From Actinophytocola sp050699935 (GTDB lineage: Bacteria > Actinomycetota > Actinomycetes > Mycobacteriales > Pseudonocardiaceae), in the NCBI RefSeq assembly GCF_050699935.1, contig NZ_JBOHGB010000023.1:1-64000 (forward strand): a stretch of 64,000 nucleotides of DNA, read 5' to 3'. Shown in pieces: positions 56,653 through 64,000 of this stretch; the stretch's first letter is position 1; each line of letters starts with the position of its first letter. The notes under the pieces are model-generated. The model made no database searches, was not told the origin of the DNA, and saw only the letters and a list, made by a program, of their open reading frames with translations. Made by a program: the position numbers and the translations under genes.

Positions 56653-57429
56653 ATGAAAGCGATACCCCCAATGGTAGGTAGCGGAGCACGAACCGATTCA
56701 GTACGCGCGCGCGAAGCCACCTTGGGCAGATCCGTGCGGTTGTTCCGCGCATTTCTCTCCGAGCAGTCCGACCCGGATCACTTCTACCAGGTCCTGGCCG
56801 CCGACTCGGTGCGCCAAATTTCGGGGTTCGCACCACTCGACGGCCGACTGATCCTCGATGTCGGCGGCGGTCCCGGCTACTTCGCCGACAGTTTCCGGGC
56901 GGCCGGGGCGCACTACTTCGGCATCGACCCGGACGTCGGCGAGCTGTCCGCCCGAGGTGAGCCGGCGGCCGGGATGGTCCGCGCCAGCGGTACGGAACTG
57001 CCTGTTCAGAGCGGTTCCGTGGACATCTGCTACTCGTCGAACGTGCTCGAGCACGTGGCGCGGCCGACCGTCATGCTCGCCGAGATGGTCCGCGTTACCA
57101 AACCCGGCGGAACCATTTTCGCGTCGTTCACCCCGTGGTTCTCGCCATGGGGCGGACACGAAACCGCACCATGGCATTTCCTGGGCGGCCACTATGCGCG
57201 ACGTCGTTTTGTCCGACAAAACGGACACGAGCCGAAAAACCGTTTCGGCGAAAGTCTGTTCGCTTTTCGAGTAGGCGCGGCAATGCACTGGGCGCGTCAT
57301 TGTGAACAGGCTCGAATGGTTCGCGCCCTGCCGCGTTACCACCCGTGGTGGGCGACCTGGATCGTGCATGTCCCGATCGTGCGGGAATTCGCCTCCTGGA
57401 ATCTGGTGCTCGTGCTCAGAAAGGTGTGA
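56653..57429 (+). CDS. SAM-dependent methyltransferase (Rv0224c-like)
   Basis: The protein (258 aa) carries GRLILDVGGGPGYFADSFRA (motif I), FGIDPDVGELSARGE, then SGSVDICYSSNVLEHVARPT and VTKPGGTIFASFTPWFSPWG. The start ATG 56653 lacks a strong Shine-Dalgarno; a second ATG six codons later is possible. Divergent from the GT4 operon by 57 bp, with a gttaccggccggtaca palindrome-like sequence between. Resembles in context the mycobacterial gene next to Rv0225. The target is probably an envelope glycan or lipid. Confidence 0.83.
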   Translation: MKAIPPMVGSGARTDSVRAREATLGRSVRLFRAFLSEQSDPDHFYQVLAADSVRQISGFAPLDGRLILDVGGGPGYFADSFRAAGAHYFGIDPDVGELSARGEPAAGMVRASGTELPVQSGSVDICYSSNVLEHVARPTVMLAEMVRVTKPGGTIFASFTPWFSPWGGHETAPWHFLGGHYARRRFVRQNGHEPKNRFGESLFAFRVGAAMHWARHCEQARMVRALPRYHPWWATWIVHVPIVREFASWNLVLVLRKV

Positions 57430-57436
57430 GCGGCGC

Positions 57437-58474
57437 TCATCTGGCCGCGCCGGCCGGCTGGCGGCGCAGCGGCGGCCCGGTCCCGTAGCGGCCGCCCCGC
57501 TGGTTGCCGGCGAGCAGCATCCCCAGGCCGACCACGATCAGGATGCCGCCACCGACCCACATGGCGACCGGCCACGACGTCAGCAGGCTCAACTTGGACA
57601 CGTTGTCCTCGGCCTTGTTGACGTTGTCGTTGATCGTCGCCTCGTTGAACCGCATCAGGCCCTCGTAGACCGTGGTGCCCTCGCCGGGGTCCTGCCCCTG
57701 GGCGAGCAGCTCCTGGCGGCCCTCCTCCTGGCCGACGACGATGATCCCGGTCTCCGGCTCCACCCACACCGTCCGCTTGACCTGGTAGTACAGCTCGGTG
57801 TCGACGCTCGGCTGGTCGCTGCGGCCGATGAGCGAGCCGGGCACCTCCTCGTCGCCGATCTTGGTCGGCGGCACGTCCATCACGAACCGGTAGGTGTTGA
57901 CGCCCTGGATCGTCTCCTCGCCGTCGAAGCGGGCGTTGACCGGCTTGCGCACCGACATGTCGTAGAACGGGTAGTCACGCTGCTCGGTGCCGAACGGGAA
58001 CTTGAACGACAGGCCGGGCTGCTGGATCGTGCTGCGGTCCGCGGCGACCCGCTGGCCCTGCTCGGCCTCGATGTACTGGCCCTCGCACGGCGCGACCGCC
58101 TCGTTGGTGTGCCGGTCGATGCACAACGCCCGCACCGACGCGTCGACCACGATGCCGGTCGCGTCGTCGGTCGTCTTGGTGGCCTCGACGTAGACGGCGA
58201 CGTCGCCGCCCTCCTCCACCTCGGGCTGGGTGAGGTCACCGGTGACGTAGGTGGTCGAGGTGAGGCTCAGGTTGCGCCGGATCTCCGGCGACGGCGCGCC
58301 GTTGACCGTGCGGATGACGAGCGCGGTGACGCCGTCGCCCTCGGCCACCGACGTGGACTCGTTGTCCAGCGGGATCTTCGCGAGCTGCGGGTAGGCGTAG
58401 AAGCGCAGCAGCAGGCCGAGCGCGACCGCGAACACCCCGAGTCCCAACAGGATGAAGCTGACGATGCGGCGCAA
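57437..58474 (-). CDS. DUF3068 (PorA-family) membrane protein
   Basis: This 345-aa protein has an N-terminal helix (IVSFILLGLGVFAVALGLLL), a large extracytoplasmic domain (about 35-295: YYQVKRTVWVEPETGIIVVG; YPFYDMSVRKPVNARFDGEE) and a C-terminal helix (VAMWVGGGILIVVGLGMLLA) with a short basic tail. It matches the DUF3068 family, conserved in mycolata and relatives in the arabinogalactan region. TTG 58474 is chosen because gaggagg lies 4 nt upstream; GTG 58507 is the alternative. Molecular role unknown. Confidence 0.82.
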   Translation of the reverse strand: MRRIVSFILLGLGVFAVALGLLLRFYAYPQLAKIPLDNESTSVAEGDGVTALVIRTVNGAPSPEIRRNLSLTSTTYVTGDLTQPEVEEGGDVAVYVEATKTTDDATGIVVDASVRALCIDRHTNEAVAPCEGQYIEAEQGQRVAADRSTIQQPGLSFKFPFGTEQRDYPFYDMSVRKPVNARFDGEETIQGVNTYRFVMDVPPTKIGDEEVPGSLIGRSDQPSVDTELYYQVKRTVWVEPETGIIVVGQEEGRQELLAQGQDPGEGTTVYEGLMRFNEATINDNVNKAEDNVSKLSLLTSWPVAMWVGGGILIVVGLGMLLAGNQRGGRYGTGPPLRRQPAGAAR

Positions 58475-58652
58475 CGGGCCTCCTCGGTGAGGTGCGACGA
58501 CAGTCACAGTGTGGCCGACAAACTACCCGACGGTAACCTCAGCACAAGGACGAAATGCGAATAGTCGGCCAGCCGGCGCAAGCGCCTTGCGCCAGATGGC
58601 CGAAATCTGAGGTCGGCGCGGCGCCCGGCGCTCGCACCGGCATCATCTCACC

Positions 58653-59360
58653 ATGCGATGCGACGTGTGGTGGGCGCGGCCGGCGCCGGCGACCGAGCGC
58701 CTGCTGGGGATGCTCGACCACATCGAGCGCGAACGGTACCGCGGCTACCGCATGGAGGTCGACAGGCTGCGGTTCCTCACCGGCCGCACGCTGATCAGGG
58801 CGATCGCGGGCCGCCGGCTCGACATCGAGCCGGAGCGGGTCGTGCTGGACAGCAGCTGCTACGACTGCGGCAAGCCGCACGGCAAGCCGCGGGTGGTGGC
58901 CGGGGGCGCGCCGGAGGTGTCGATCTCGCACTCCGGATCGCTGGTGGTGCTGGCGGTGGTCGACGGCGCGCCGGTCGGCGTCGACGTGGAGCAGATCCGC
59001 GCCGCGGAGGTCGACGAGCTGGCGCGGATGACGCTCGCCACGAGCGAGCGGCAGCTGTTCGCGGCGCTGCCGGCGAACGACCGGCGCGGGGCGTTCTTCA
59101 CGTACTGGGCCCGCAAGGAGGCCGTGGTCAAGGCGACCGGCAAGGGCATGTCGATCGCGATGACCAAGTTCACGCTCACCGCCCACGACGAGCCGCCGCG
59201 CGTGCTGTCCTCCGAATCATCCGAAGTGGACCCGGCGCGGGTGCACCTTGCCGACCTCGCCCCGGGCCACGACTATCGCGCCAGCGTGGCCACCATCGGC
59301 GACGAGCCCCTGTCCGTCCGCGAGCACGACGCGGACGACCTGATCACCGCCCTCGGCTAG
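58653..59360 (+). CDS. Sfp-type 4'-phosphopantetheinyl transferase
   Basis: This 235-aa enzyme transfers phosphopantetheine from CoA to carrier proteins. It has VSISHSGSLVVLAVVDGAPV, the Mg-binding GVDVEQIRAAE and FFTYWARKEAVVKATGKGM, the two hallmark motifs of the Sfp superfamily. Length and the N-terminal half-domain fit Sfp rather than the short AcpS. It could activate the cluster ACP encoded at 28946 as well as other PKS/NRPS carriers in the genome. It is alone, between the DUF3068 gene and the NTPase-like gene. Confidence 0.9.
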   Translation: MRCDVWWARPAPATERLLGMLDHIERERYRGYRMEVDRLRFLTGRTLIRAIAGRRLDIEPERVVLDSSCYDCGKPHGKPRVVAGGAPEVSISHSGSLVVLAVVDGAPVGVDVEQIRAAEVDELARMTLATSERQLFAALPANDRRGAFFTYWARKEAVVKATGKGMSIAMTKFTLTAHDEPPRVLSSESSEVDPARVHLADLAPGHDYRASVATIGDEPLSVREHDADDLITALG

Positions 59361-59367
59361 ACCCGGC

Positions 59368-61677
59368 CTAGCCGAGCTGCTCGCGAGCCCGGGCCAGGTA
59401 GTGGTCCACCAGCCCGGTGTCCGGCTGGCCGGTGCGCAACGACTTCGCCCGCTCCAGCAGCTCCACCGCGACCGCGGCCGCCTCGTGGCGCGGCAGCGGG
59501 ACCATCCGGCCGTCTCGCAGGCGGCCGGCCACCCGGGGGTCGACGAGCGCGGCGGAGCCGAGGTGCTGCAGGCAGCGCGCCACGCCCCGGTCCTCGCCGA
59601 TGCGGGTGAACGTCGCCCGCGCGCGCAGCCAGCGGCGGGCCGCCTCGACGAGCTGACCGTCCTGTTGGGACAGCGCGACGCCCTGCAGCTCCACGGCGTG
59701 CGCCTCGCAGCCGGCGTCGCGCGCGTCGACCGCGAGCTCCTCGGCCTCGTACAGGTGCGCCAGCGCCTCGGCCACCCGGCCCCGGCCCAGGCACAGCGCG
59801 CCCAGGTTCACGAGCAGCTCCGGGTGCCCGGCGAGCCGCCCCGCCCCGCGCAACCGGCCCAGCTCGTCGACGGCCTCGTGCAAGGCGTCCGCGTCGGCGG
59901 TCGTCATCGCGAGCAGCGCCGACTCCACCTGCGCCCGCCCGTCCAGCTCGGCACGCGGCCGGTCGTCCGGCACGGCCGCCACGTGCGCCCGCGCCAGGTC
60001 TAGCGCTCCGGCCGCCTCGCCGGGCCGGCGGGCCAGGCGGTGCGCGGTGGCCTGCCGGATCGCCGCGAGCGCGGCGAGGTCCTCCCGGCGGGCCCGGCAG
60101 ACCAGCGCGTACAGCCCGGCGTTCACCTCCAGCAGGCCGCGGGAGCGGTGCTCGCGCACGTACCAGACCTCCAGCGCGTCCGCGATCGCCCCGAGGTCGG
60201 GCAGCACGAGCTCGAGCAGCTCCTCGTCGGCGTAGTGCTCCTCGCTGAACAGCGGCCGCAGCGTCGGCTCGGAGTCGCGGAACCACGCCCGCGCGTCCTG
60301 GGTGTCCAGCCGCAGCGACCAGCGCTCGGCGTGCCCGGCGACGTAGCGCACCAGCGCCGGCAGCGCCCCCAGCGCGACCTTCCGGCGTTCGTCCTCCCTG
60401 CCGGTGCGCGCGATGGCCCGGCGGATCTCCTGTGGCAGCCGGTAGCGCCCGCCCTGCTCGACCACGAGGTTGCTCACCCGCAGCTCCTCGAGCGGGCCGA
60501 GGTCGTCGGAGCCGAGCATGGCCGCGACCGCGCCCCGGGTCAGGCCGGTGACCGGCAGCTCGGCCAGCGCGCACAGCAGCCACACCGCCTCGTCGGACAG
60601 TCCCTCGCGGATGTTGTCGAGCATCGCGGTCCACACGCGCTCGAGCGGGCCGTCCAGCTCCCCGCCGGCGTGCATCGCGTCACGCAGGCTCTGCGCCGTG
60701 ACGGTGTCGCTCGACCGCTTGATCTCCTCGACGATCGCCTTCACCGCGCGCGGCCGGCCGAAGCACGCGCGCAGCACCTCGCTGATGGCGTCCTCGGCGT
60801 TCGGCGTGCCCCGCCATTGGCGCACCCACTCCCCGACCCGTTCCAGCAGGCCCGGCGCGCCCATCTCGGCGTCCCAGATCTGGCGCAGCCCGGCGAGGTC
60901 CAGCTCCCCCACGGCCACCACGCGGTGCTCGACGGCGTCACCGACCGCCGGCTCGCCCGCGACCACCAGCCGCACCCGGCCGCCCGCGGGCCAGTCGCGC
61001 ACCAGCCACCACACCTGCTCGGGCATGGACACGTTGTCCAGCAACAGGATCCCGCCCCGCGCGGTCAGCACGCCGACCAGCTGGCCGGCGACGCGGGCGA
61101 GCACCTCCTCGGTGTCGTCGGACGGCTCGTCGATGCCGAACGCGGCCACCACCCGGCCCGCGGTCGCGGCCGCGCCGTCCGGGCCCCGGGTCGACCGGCT
61201 GCGCACGTCGAACCGGAACGTGTGCTCCGGGTCGCCGCCGTGCTCGTCGATCAGCCGCTGCGCCACCGCCGCGGCCACCGCCGAGGTCCCGACGTCGCGC
61301 GGGCCGACCAGCGCGACGACACCGGTGTCCAGCACCCGGCGCAGTGCCTGGCCCACCTCGTTCTCCCTGGCGCACAAGGGTTCGGGCCGGAACCAGGGGT
61401 CCGGGACGGCCGGCCGTGACCACGGCTCGTCCTCCTCGACCGCCGGCTTGGTGAGCTCGCGGCGGCGCTCCCGCATGGCGAGCACGACCCACGCGATTCC
61501 GAAGGTCGGCACCACGACGACCGCGGCGAGCAGCACCCAGTGCCCGACCAGCTGGCCGAACACGGTGTCGTTGGCCTGGTTGCCGATGAGCTCGCCGGCC
61601 GTGCTCAGCGCGAACCAGCTGATCACCGCGAGCAGGACGACGCGGATCTCCTTGAACAGGTCCTTTCTACCGGGCAC
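59368..61677 (-). CDS. Membrane-anchored STAND-like NTPase with degenerate P-loop and TPR-like tail
   Basis: This 769-aa protein has two N-terminal helices (about 12-32 and 48-68), then a cytosolic NTPase-like domain. The P-loop position reads GPRDVGTSAVA (125-135), where the invariant Lys is Thr131; the Walker B-like strand GILLLDNVSMP is present. Helical/winged segments follow, and the last 250 residues are TPR-like (VNLGALCLGRGRVAEALAHL; VELQGVALSQQDGQLVEAAR). It resembles signalling STAND proteins but probably binds NTP poorly. The GTG at 61677 overlaps the permease stop by 11 nt, hinting at one transcript with the ABC importer. The function is unknown. Confidence 0.75.
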   Translation of the reverse strand: MPGRKDLFKEIRVVLLAVISWFALSTAGELIGNQANDTVFGQLVGHWVLLAAVVVVPTFGIAWVVLAMRERRRELTKPAVEEDEPWSRPAVPDPWFRPEPLCARENEVGQALRRVLDTGVVALVGPRDVGTSAVAAAVAQRLIDEHGGDPEHTFRFDVRSRSTRGPDGAAATAGRVVAAFGIDEPSDDTEEVLARVAGQLVGVLTARGGILLLDNVSMPEQVWWLVRDWPAGGRVRLVVAGEPAVGDAVEHRVVAVGELDLAGLRQIWDAEMGAPGLLERVGEWVRQWRGTPNAEDAISEVLRACFGRPRAVKAIVEEIKRSSDTVTAQSLRDAMHAGGELDGPLERVWTAMLDNIREGLSDEAVWLLCALAELPVTGLTRGAVAAMLGSDDLGPLEELRVSNLVVEQGGRYRLPQEIRRAIARTGREDERRKVALGALPALVRYVAGHAERWSLRLDTQDARAWFRDSEPTLRPLFSEEHYADEELLELVLPDLGAIADALEVWYVREHRSRGLLEVNAGLYALVCRARREDLAALAAIRQATAHRLARRPGEAAGALDLARAHVAAVPDDRPRAELDGRAQVESALLAMTTADADALHEAVDELGRLRGAGRLAGHPELLVNLGALCLGRGRVAEALAHLYEAEELAVDARDAGCEAHAVELQGVALSQQDGQLVEAARRWLRARATFTRIGEDRGVARCLQHLGSAALVDPRVAGRLRDGRMVPLPRHEAAAVAVELLERAKSLRTGQPDTGLVDHYLARAREQLG

Positions 61678-63361
61678 GGACCGTCTCCCCGGTGAGGCCG
61701 GCGACGACGCGGCGCCAGGTGAGCAGCAGCAGCGCGACGGGGATGAGCGCGGAGACGACGGCCCCGGCCGCGACCGTGCCGGCGGAGGTGCCGAACTGCC
61801 GCGCCTCGCCCCACAGCAGCAGGGTCAGCGGGCTGTTGCCCGGCCCGCTGATCAGGAAGCCGACGATGAAGTCGTTCCACACCAAGACGAACTCGAGCAC
61901 GGCGACCGCGATCAGCGCCGGTCGGTAGCGGCCGCGGCGCCACAGCGTGTCCAGCGCGGGCCTCCCCTCGTCCTCGGCACTGCGTGGTGCCGCCGCGAAC
62001 GCCGCGCGCAGCACGAGCGTGGCGAACGGCAACCCGGCGGCGGCGTGCACGAGCGCGAGGAAGGCGCGGGAGCCGGCGAACCCGGCCGCGTCGAAGACGT
62101 CGCCGACCGGGCCCGCGTACATCTGTACCGGCGCCACCGCGAGCACGCCGAGCACCATGGTCAGCGCGCGGGCGGGCCGGCGGGGGAACCGCCAGGTGAG
62201 CAGGTATGCGGCCGGCACAGCGACGGCGACCACGAGCGCGGTGGCGAGGCCCGCGATCAGCAGGCTGCCCACGACGGCCGGCCACAGCCAGGTCGCGCCG
62301 ACCGACGCGAACGAGCCGAGGCCCAGCCCCTCGAGGCGCCACCAGCCGGCCGAGCCGGCCGCCGCCGGACCGTGCAGCGCGGTCGCCACCAGCACGACGA
62401 CCGGCATGATCCACATGAGGACCAGCCCGACGCCGACGAGCCGGCTCCACCATCGCCGTGGACCGTCCGAAGTGGACTCCGCGATCGGTACCGGCTCGGC
62501 GGGGGCGCCGCGCCACATGCCGCGCATCCCGATGATGCTCAGCGCGGCCACGATGACGAACAGGGTGACCGCGAGCGCCGCCGGGCCGCCGGGGTCCGCG
62601 GACCGGGCGGTCATCCGCCACCAGTGCAGGCCCACCACGTCGACGTCGTTCTGGATGGACCCGGGCGCGGCGATCAGTACGAGGTCGAACACCCGGATCG
62701 CGGCGACGAGCACGGTCAGCACGACGATCGAGGTGACCGGACCGGTGCGCGGCAGCCGCAGCCGGCCCAGGCGGTGGCCGAGCCCGGGGTTGGCGTCGAG
62801 GCCGGCGCGGAACAGCACGACCACGAACCCGAGCCAGGACCAGGCGAACGCGGACGCGAGCACCCACCAGATCAGGTCGGGCCCGAGCCAGGTCACACCG
62901 CCGCCGAACAGCGCGCTGGCCATGCCCCGCTCCGGGTTCGGGTCGAAGATCATCCGGAACACCGCGCCCGCCACGACCGCGGAGACCCCGAACGGCAGGA
63001 TCATGACGTAGAGCACGACCCGCCACAGCCCGGCCACCTGCCGACTGACGATCGCGATGCCGTACCCGACGGCGAGCAACACGAGCGCGATGCCCACCCA
63101 GAGCACGCTGTGCCAGGCCGCGCGCAGGGCGTCCGGATCGGTGAACAGGTCCCGGAAGTTCCCGACGAGCGGCGTGGGCGCGTGCAGCGCCCGGACGAGC
63201 GTCCACCCCATGGGCACGACGAGCAACACGAGCAGGACGAGCGCCGGCAGCCCGAGCAGCGGGCTCCCTCGCCGCCGCTCGGCGGGCTCGTGCCGAAGCG
63301 GACCGGTCAGTTCCCGCCCGGCCACCTCGAGCCGCAGACCACGCGCGGAGGTCACCTCCAT
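61667..63361 (-). CDS. Single-chain double ABC permease (MalF-MalG-type fusion)
   Basis: This 564-aa membrane protein has two consecutive binding-protein-dependent permease units. Unit 1 (about 35-290) contains VFRMIFDPNPERGMASALFG and the EAA-like loop LDANPGLGHRLGRLRLPRTG. Unit 2 (about 310-560) contains LRAAFAAAPRSAEDEGRPAL and ends with LVWNDFIVGFLISGPGNSPL, the MalG-like text. Sugar importers normally use two separate proteins. The ATG at 63361 is preferred over one five codons upstream. It follows the binding-protein gene by 88 bp. No ATPase gene is visible, so a shared one (MsiK-like) may serve. Confidence 0.83.
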   Translation of the reverse strand: MEVTSARGLRLEVAGRELTGPLRHEPAERRRGSPLLGLPALVLLVLLVVPMGWTLVRALHAPTPLVGNFRDLFTDPDALRAAWHSVLWVGIALVLLAVGYGIAIVSRQVAGLWRVVLYVMILPFGVSAVVAGAVFRMIFDPNPERGMASALFGGGVTWLGPDLIWWVLASAFAWSWLGFVVVLFRAGLDANPGLGHRLGRLRLPRTGPVTSIVVLTVLVAAIRVFDLVLIAAPGSIQNDVDVVGLHWWRMTARSADPGGPAALAVTLFVIVAALSIIGMRGMWRGAPAEPVPIAESTSDGPRRWWSRLVGVGLVLMWIMPVVVLVATALHGPAAAGSAGWWRLEGLGLGSFASVGATWLWPAVVGSLLIAGLATALVVAVAVPAAYLLTWRFPRRPARALTMVLGVLAVAPVQMYAGPVGDVFDAAGFAGSRAFLALVHAAAGLPFATLVLRAAFAAAPRSAEDEGRPALDTLWRRGRYRPALIAVAVLEFVLVWNDFIVGFLISGPGNSPLTLLLWGEARQFGTSAGTVAAGAVVSALIPVALLLLTWRRVVAGLTGETVRAR

Positions 63362-63449
63362 ACTCACCACCCCCACCCCGCCGACCGCGGACGCCGCCGG
63401 TCCCGGCCCGGTAAGCGGCCGCGCGGACGGGCGGGTGTGTGAGGCGACG

Positions 63450-64000
63450 TCATCGGGTCCGCTCCTCGGCCTCGACCATCGATGCCGCCGCGGTCTCGGC
63501 CGCCGTGTGCGGGGGTGTGCCGTCGGCCAGGTCGCGGAGCATGTCCTGCAGCACCCGCTGCAACCCCTCGCGACCGCCGAGCCGGCCCAGCTGGTCGGAC
63601 AGGCCGAACCGGACGTCGTTGTCCCGCAGGTCCTCGGCGAGCCGGCGCAGCGTCGGGCTGTAGTGCCGCGGGTCCGTGCTCGGGTTGGCCGCGATGAACC
63701 CGCCGGTGTCCCGGATCCACGGCACCGGAGCGTCCGGAGTGGACAGATAGCGGATCAGGTTGGTGGCCGCCGGGCTCGCCGGGGCGGTCAGGACGAGCAG
63801 GTCGCCGGAGATCACCAGGGGCGCGCCGGGCGGGCCCGCGGGGAAGGTGAACGTGCCCACGTCGTCGGTGAGCACCCCGAACTGCCGGATCACCGACTCC
63901 GCGAAGTCCGGCGCCGGCACCATCGCCGCGCGGTGGTACAAGAACACCTCCAGCACCGCGTCCGGGAACTGCTGCACGAGCGCCCGGTCCGCCCCACCGG
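63450..64000 (-). CDS. ABC sugar-type substrate-binding protein, N-terminus beyond the right edge
   Basis: The frame is open to the right edge; 183 codons of the C-terminal part are visible. Features such as PAGPPGAPLVISGDLLVLTA, then AATNLIRYLSTPDAPVPWIR and FIAANPSTDPRHYSPTLRRL, are typical of family 1 (MalE-like) solute-binding proteins, where the ligand-closing lobe ends with helices like those at EGLQRVLQDMLRDLADGTPP. Upstream of the double permease gene on the same strand, it should deliver a sugar or oligosaccharide. The lipoprotein signal cannot be seen. Confidence 0.83.
   Translation of the reverse strand, partial: GGADRALVQQFPDAVLEVFLYHRAAMVPAPDFAESVIRQFGVLTDDVGTFTFPAGPPGAPLVISGDLLVLTAPASPAATNLIRYLSTPDAPVPWIRDTGGFIAANPSTDPRHYSPTLRRLAEDLRDNDVRFGLSDQLGRLGGREGLQRVLQDMLRDLADGTPPHTAAETAAASMVEAEERTR

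Noticed and set aside
60470..63442. A 990-codon plus-strand open frame
   Set aside because: It is antisense to the NTPase-like and permease genes, has biased Ser/Thr/Arg composition, no domain logic and no ribosome site. High GC content produces such frames.

Overview
The window reads as a chromosomal segment of a high-GC actinomycete, most likely a Pseudonocardiales member close to Amycolatopsis. The pointers are very GC-rich codon use, many GTG and some TTG starts, DUF5753-type XRE regulators, a mycobacterial-type arabinogalactan locus (AftD with its usual neighbours), and dispersed intergenic repeat families. These assignments come from reading the sequence; no database search was run.

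Layout. (1) 1-2390: the end of an integrated mobile element, with two overlapping small genes, a long hairpin and a large serine integrase. Its right boundary falls inside an ECF sigma-factor gene, of which only the first ~42 codons survive, still next to its YCII partner gene. (2) 2555-10024: housekeeping and accessory genes: YCII protein, MFS exporter, membrane diguanylate cyclase, a luciferase-like/hemerythrin fusion, a secreted GH16 glucanase with a DasR-like operator, an F420-type reductase and an O-methyltransferase. (3) 10116-13384: regulators (XRE/DUF5753 with small partners, a LuxR-type and a BTAD regulator). (4) 13383-20438: a gamma-butyrolactone control island: AfsA-type synthase, ArpA-type receptor, nitroreductase, aldo/keto reductase, a second receptor-like TetR protein and two SARPs, with receptor-type (ARE) and SARP-type operators visible in the promoters. 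(5) 20589-32247: a biosynthetic cluster, with one divergent DUF2156 aminoacyltransferase-like gene and a ten-gene plus-strand operon: aldehyde dehydrogenase, acyl-CoA-dehydrogenase-fold flavoprotein, class III aminotransferase, SRPBCC protein, small membrane protein, ferritin-like diiron protein, KAS III, ACP, KAS II, fatty acid desaturase, diacylglycerol-kinase-like protein. (6) 32254-42736: SnoaL protein, GlxA regulator, a DUF559-type protein bracketed by inverted 22-bp-period repeat arrays, SDR, succinic semialdehyde dehydrogenase, two secreted peptidases sharing a C-terminal P-domain, and an acyl-CoA ligase. (7) 42832-58474: cell-envelope block with AftD, a flippase, polytopic membrane proteins, methyltransferases, a GT4 glycosyltransferase, DUF2613 and DUF3068. 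(8) 58653-64000: phosphopantetheinyl transferase, a membrane-anchored NTPase-like protein with a degenerate P-loop, and part of a sugar-type ABC importer with a single-chain double permease.

Main result. Region 5 matches, by gene content, the known logic of valanimycin-type azoxy biosynthesis: a VlmA-like DUF2156 transferase, a VlmH-like N-hydroxylase fold, a ferritin-like diiron oxidase plus small membrane protein, a VlmJ-like kinase and VlmI-like SARPs. Here it is joined to a dedicated acyl-chain module (KAS III/ACP/KAS II/desaturase) and to acyl-reducing and transaminating enzymes that could supply a fatty amine. I infer a long-chain alkyl or alkenyl azoxy (or hydrazine/hydroxylamine) lipid. 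Upstream, the sequence supports a cascade: butyrolactone receptor on AREs at the SARP1 promoter, then SARP heptamers (11-bp period, 8 bp before a CAGxxT -10) at the SARP2 promoter and at the operon promoter, where the predicted transcript is leaderless.
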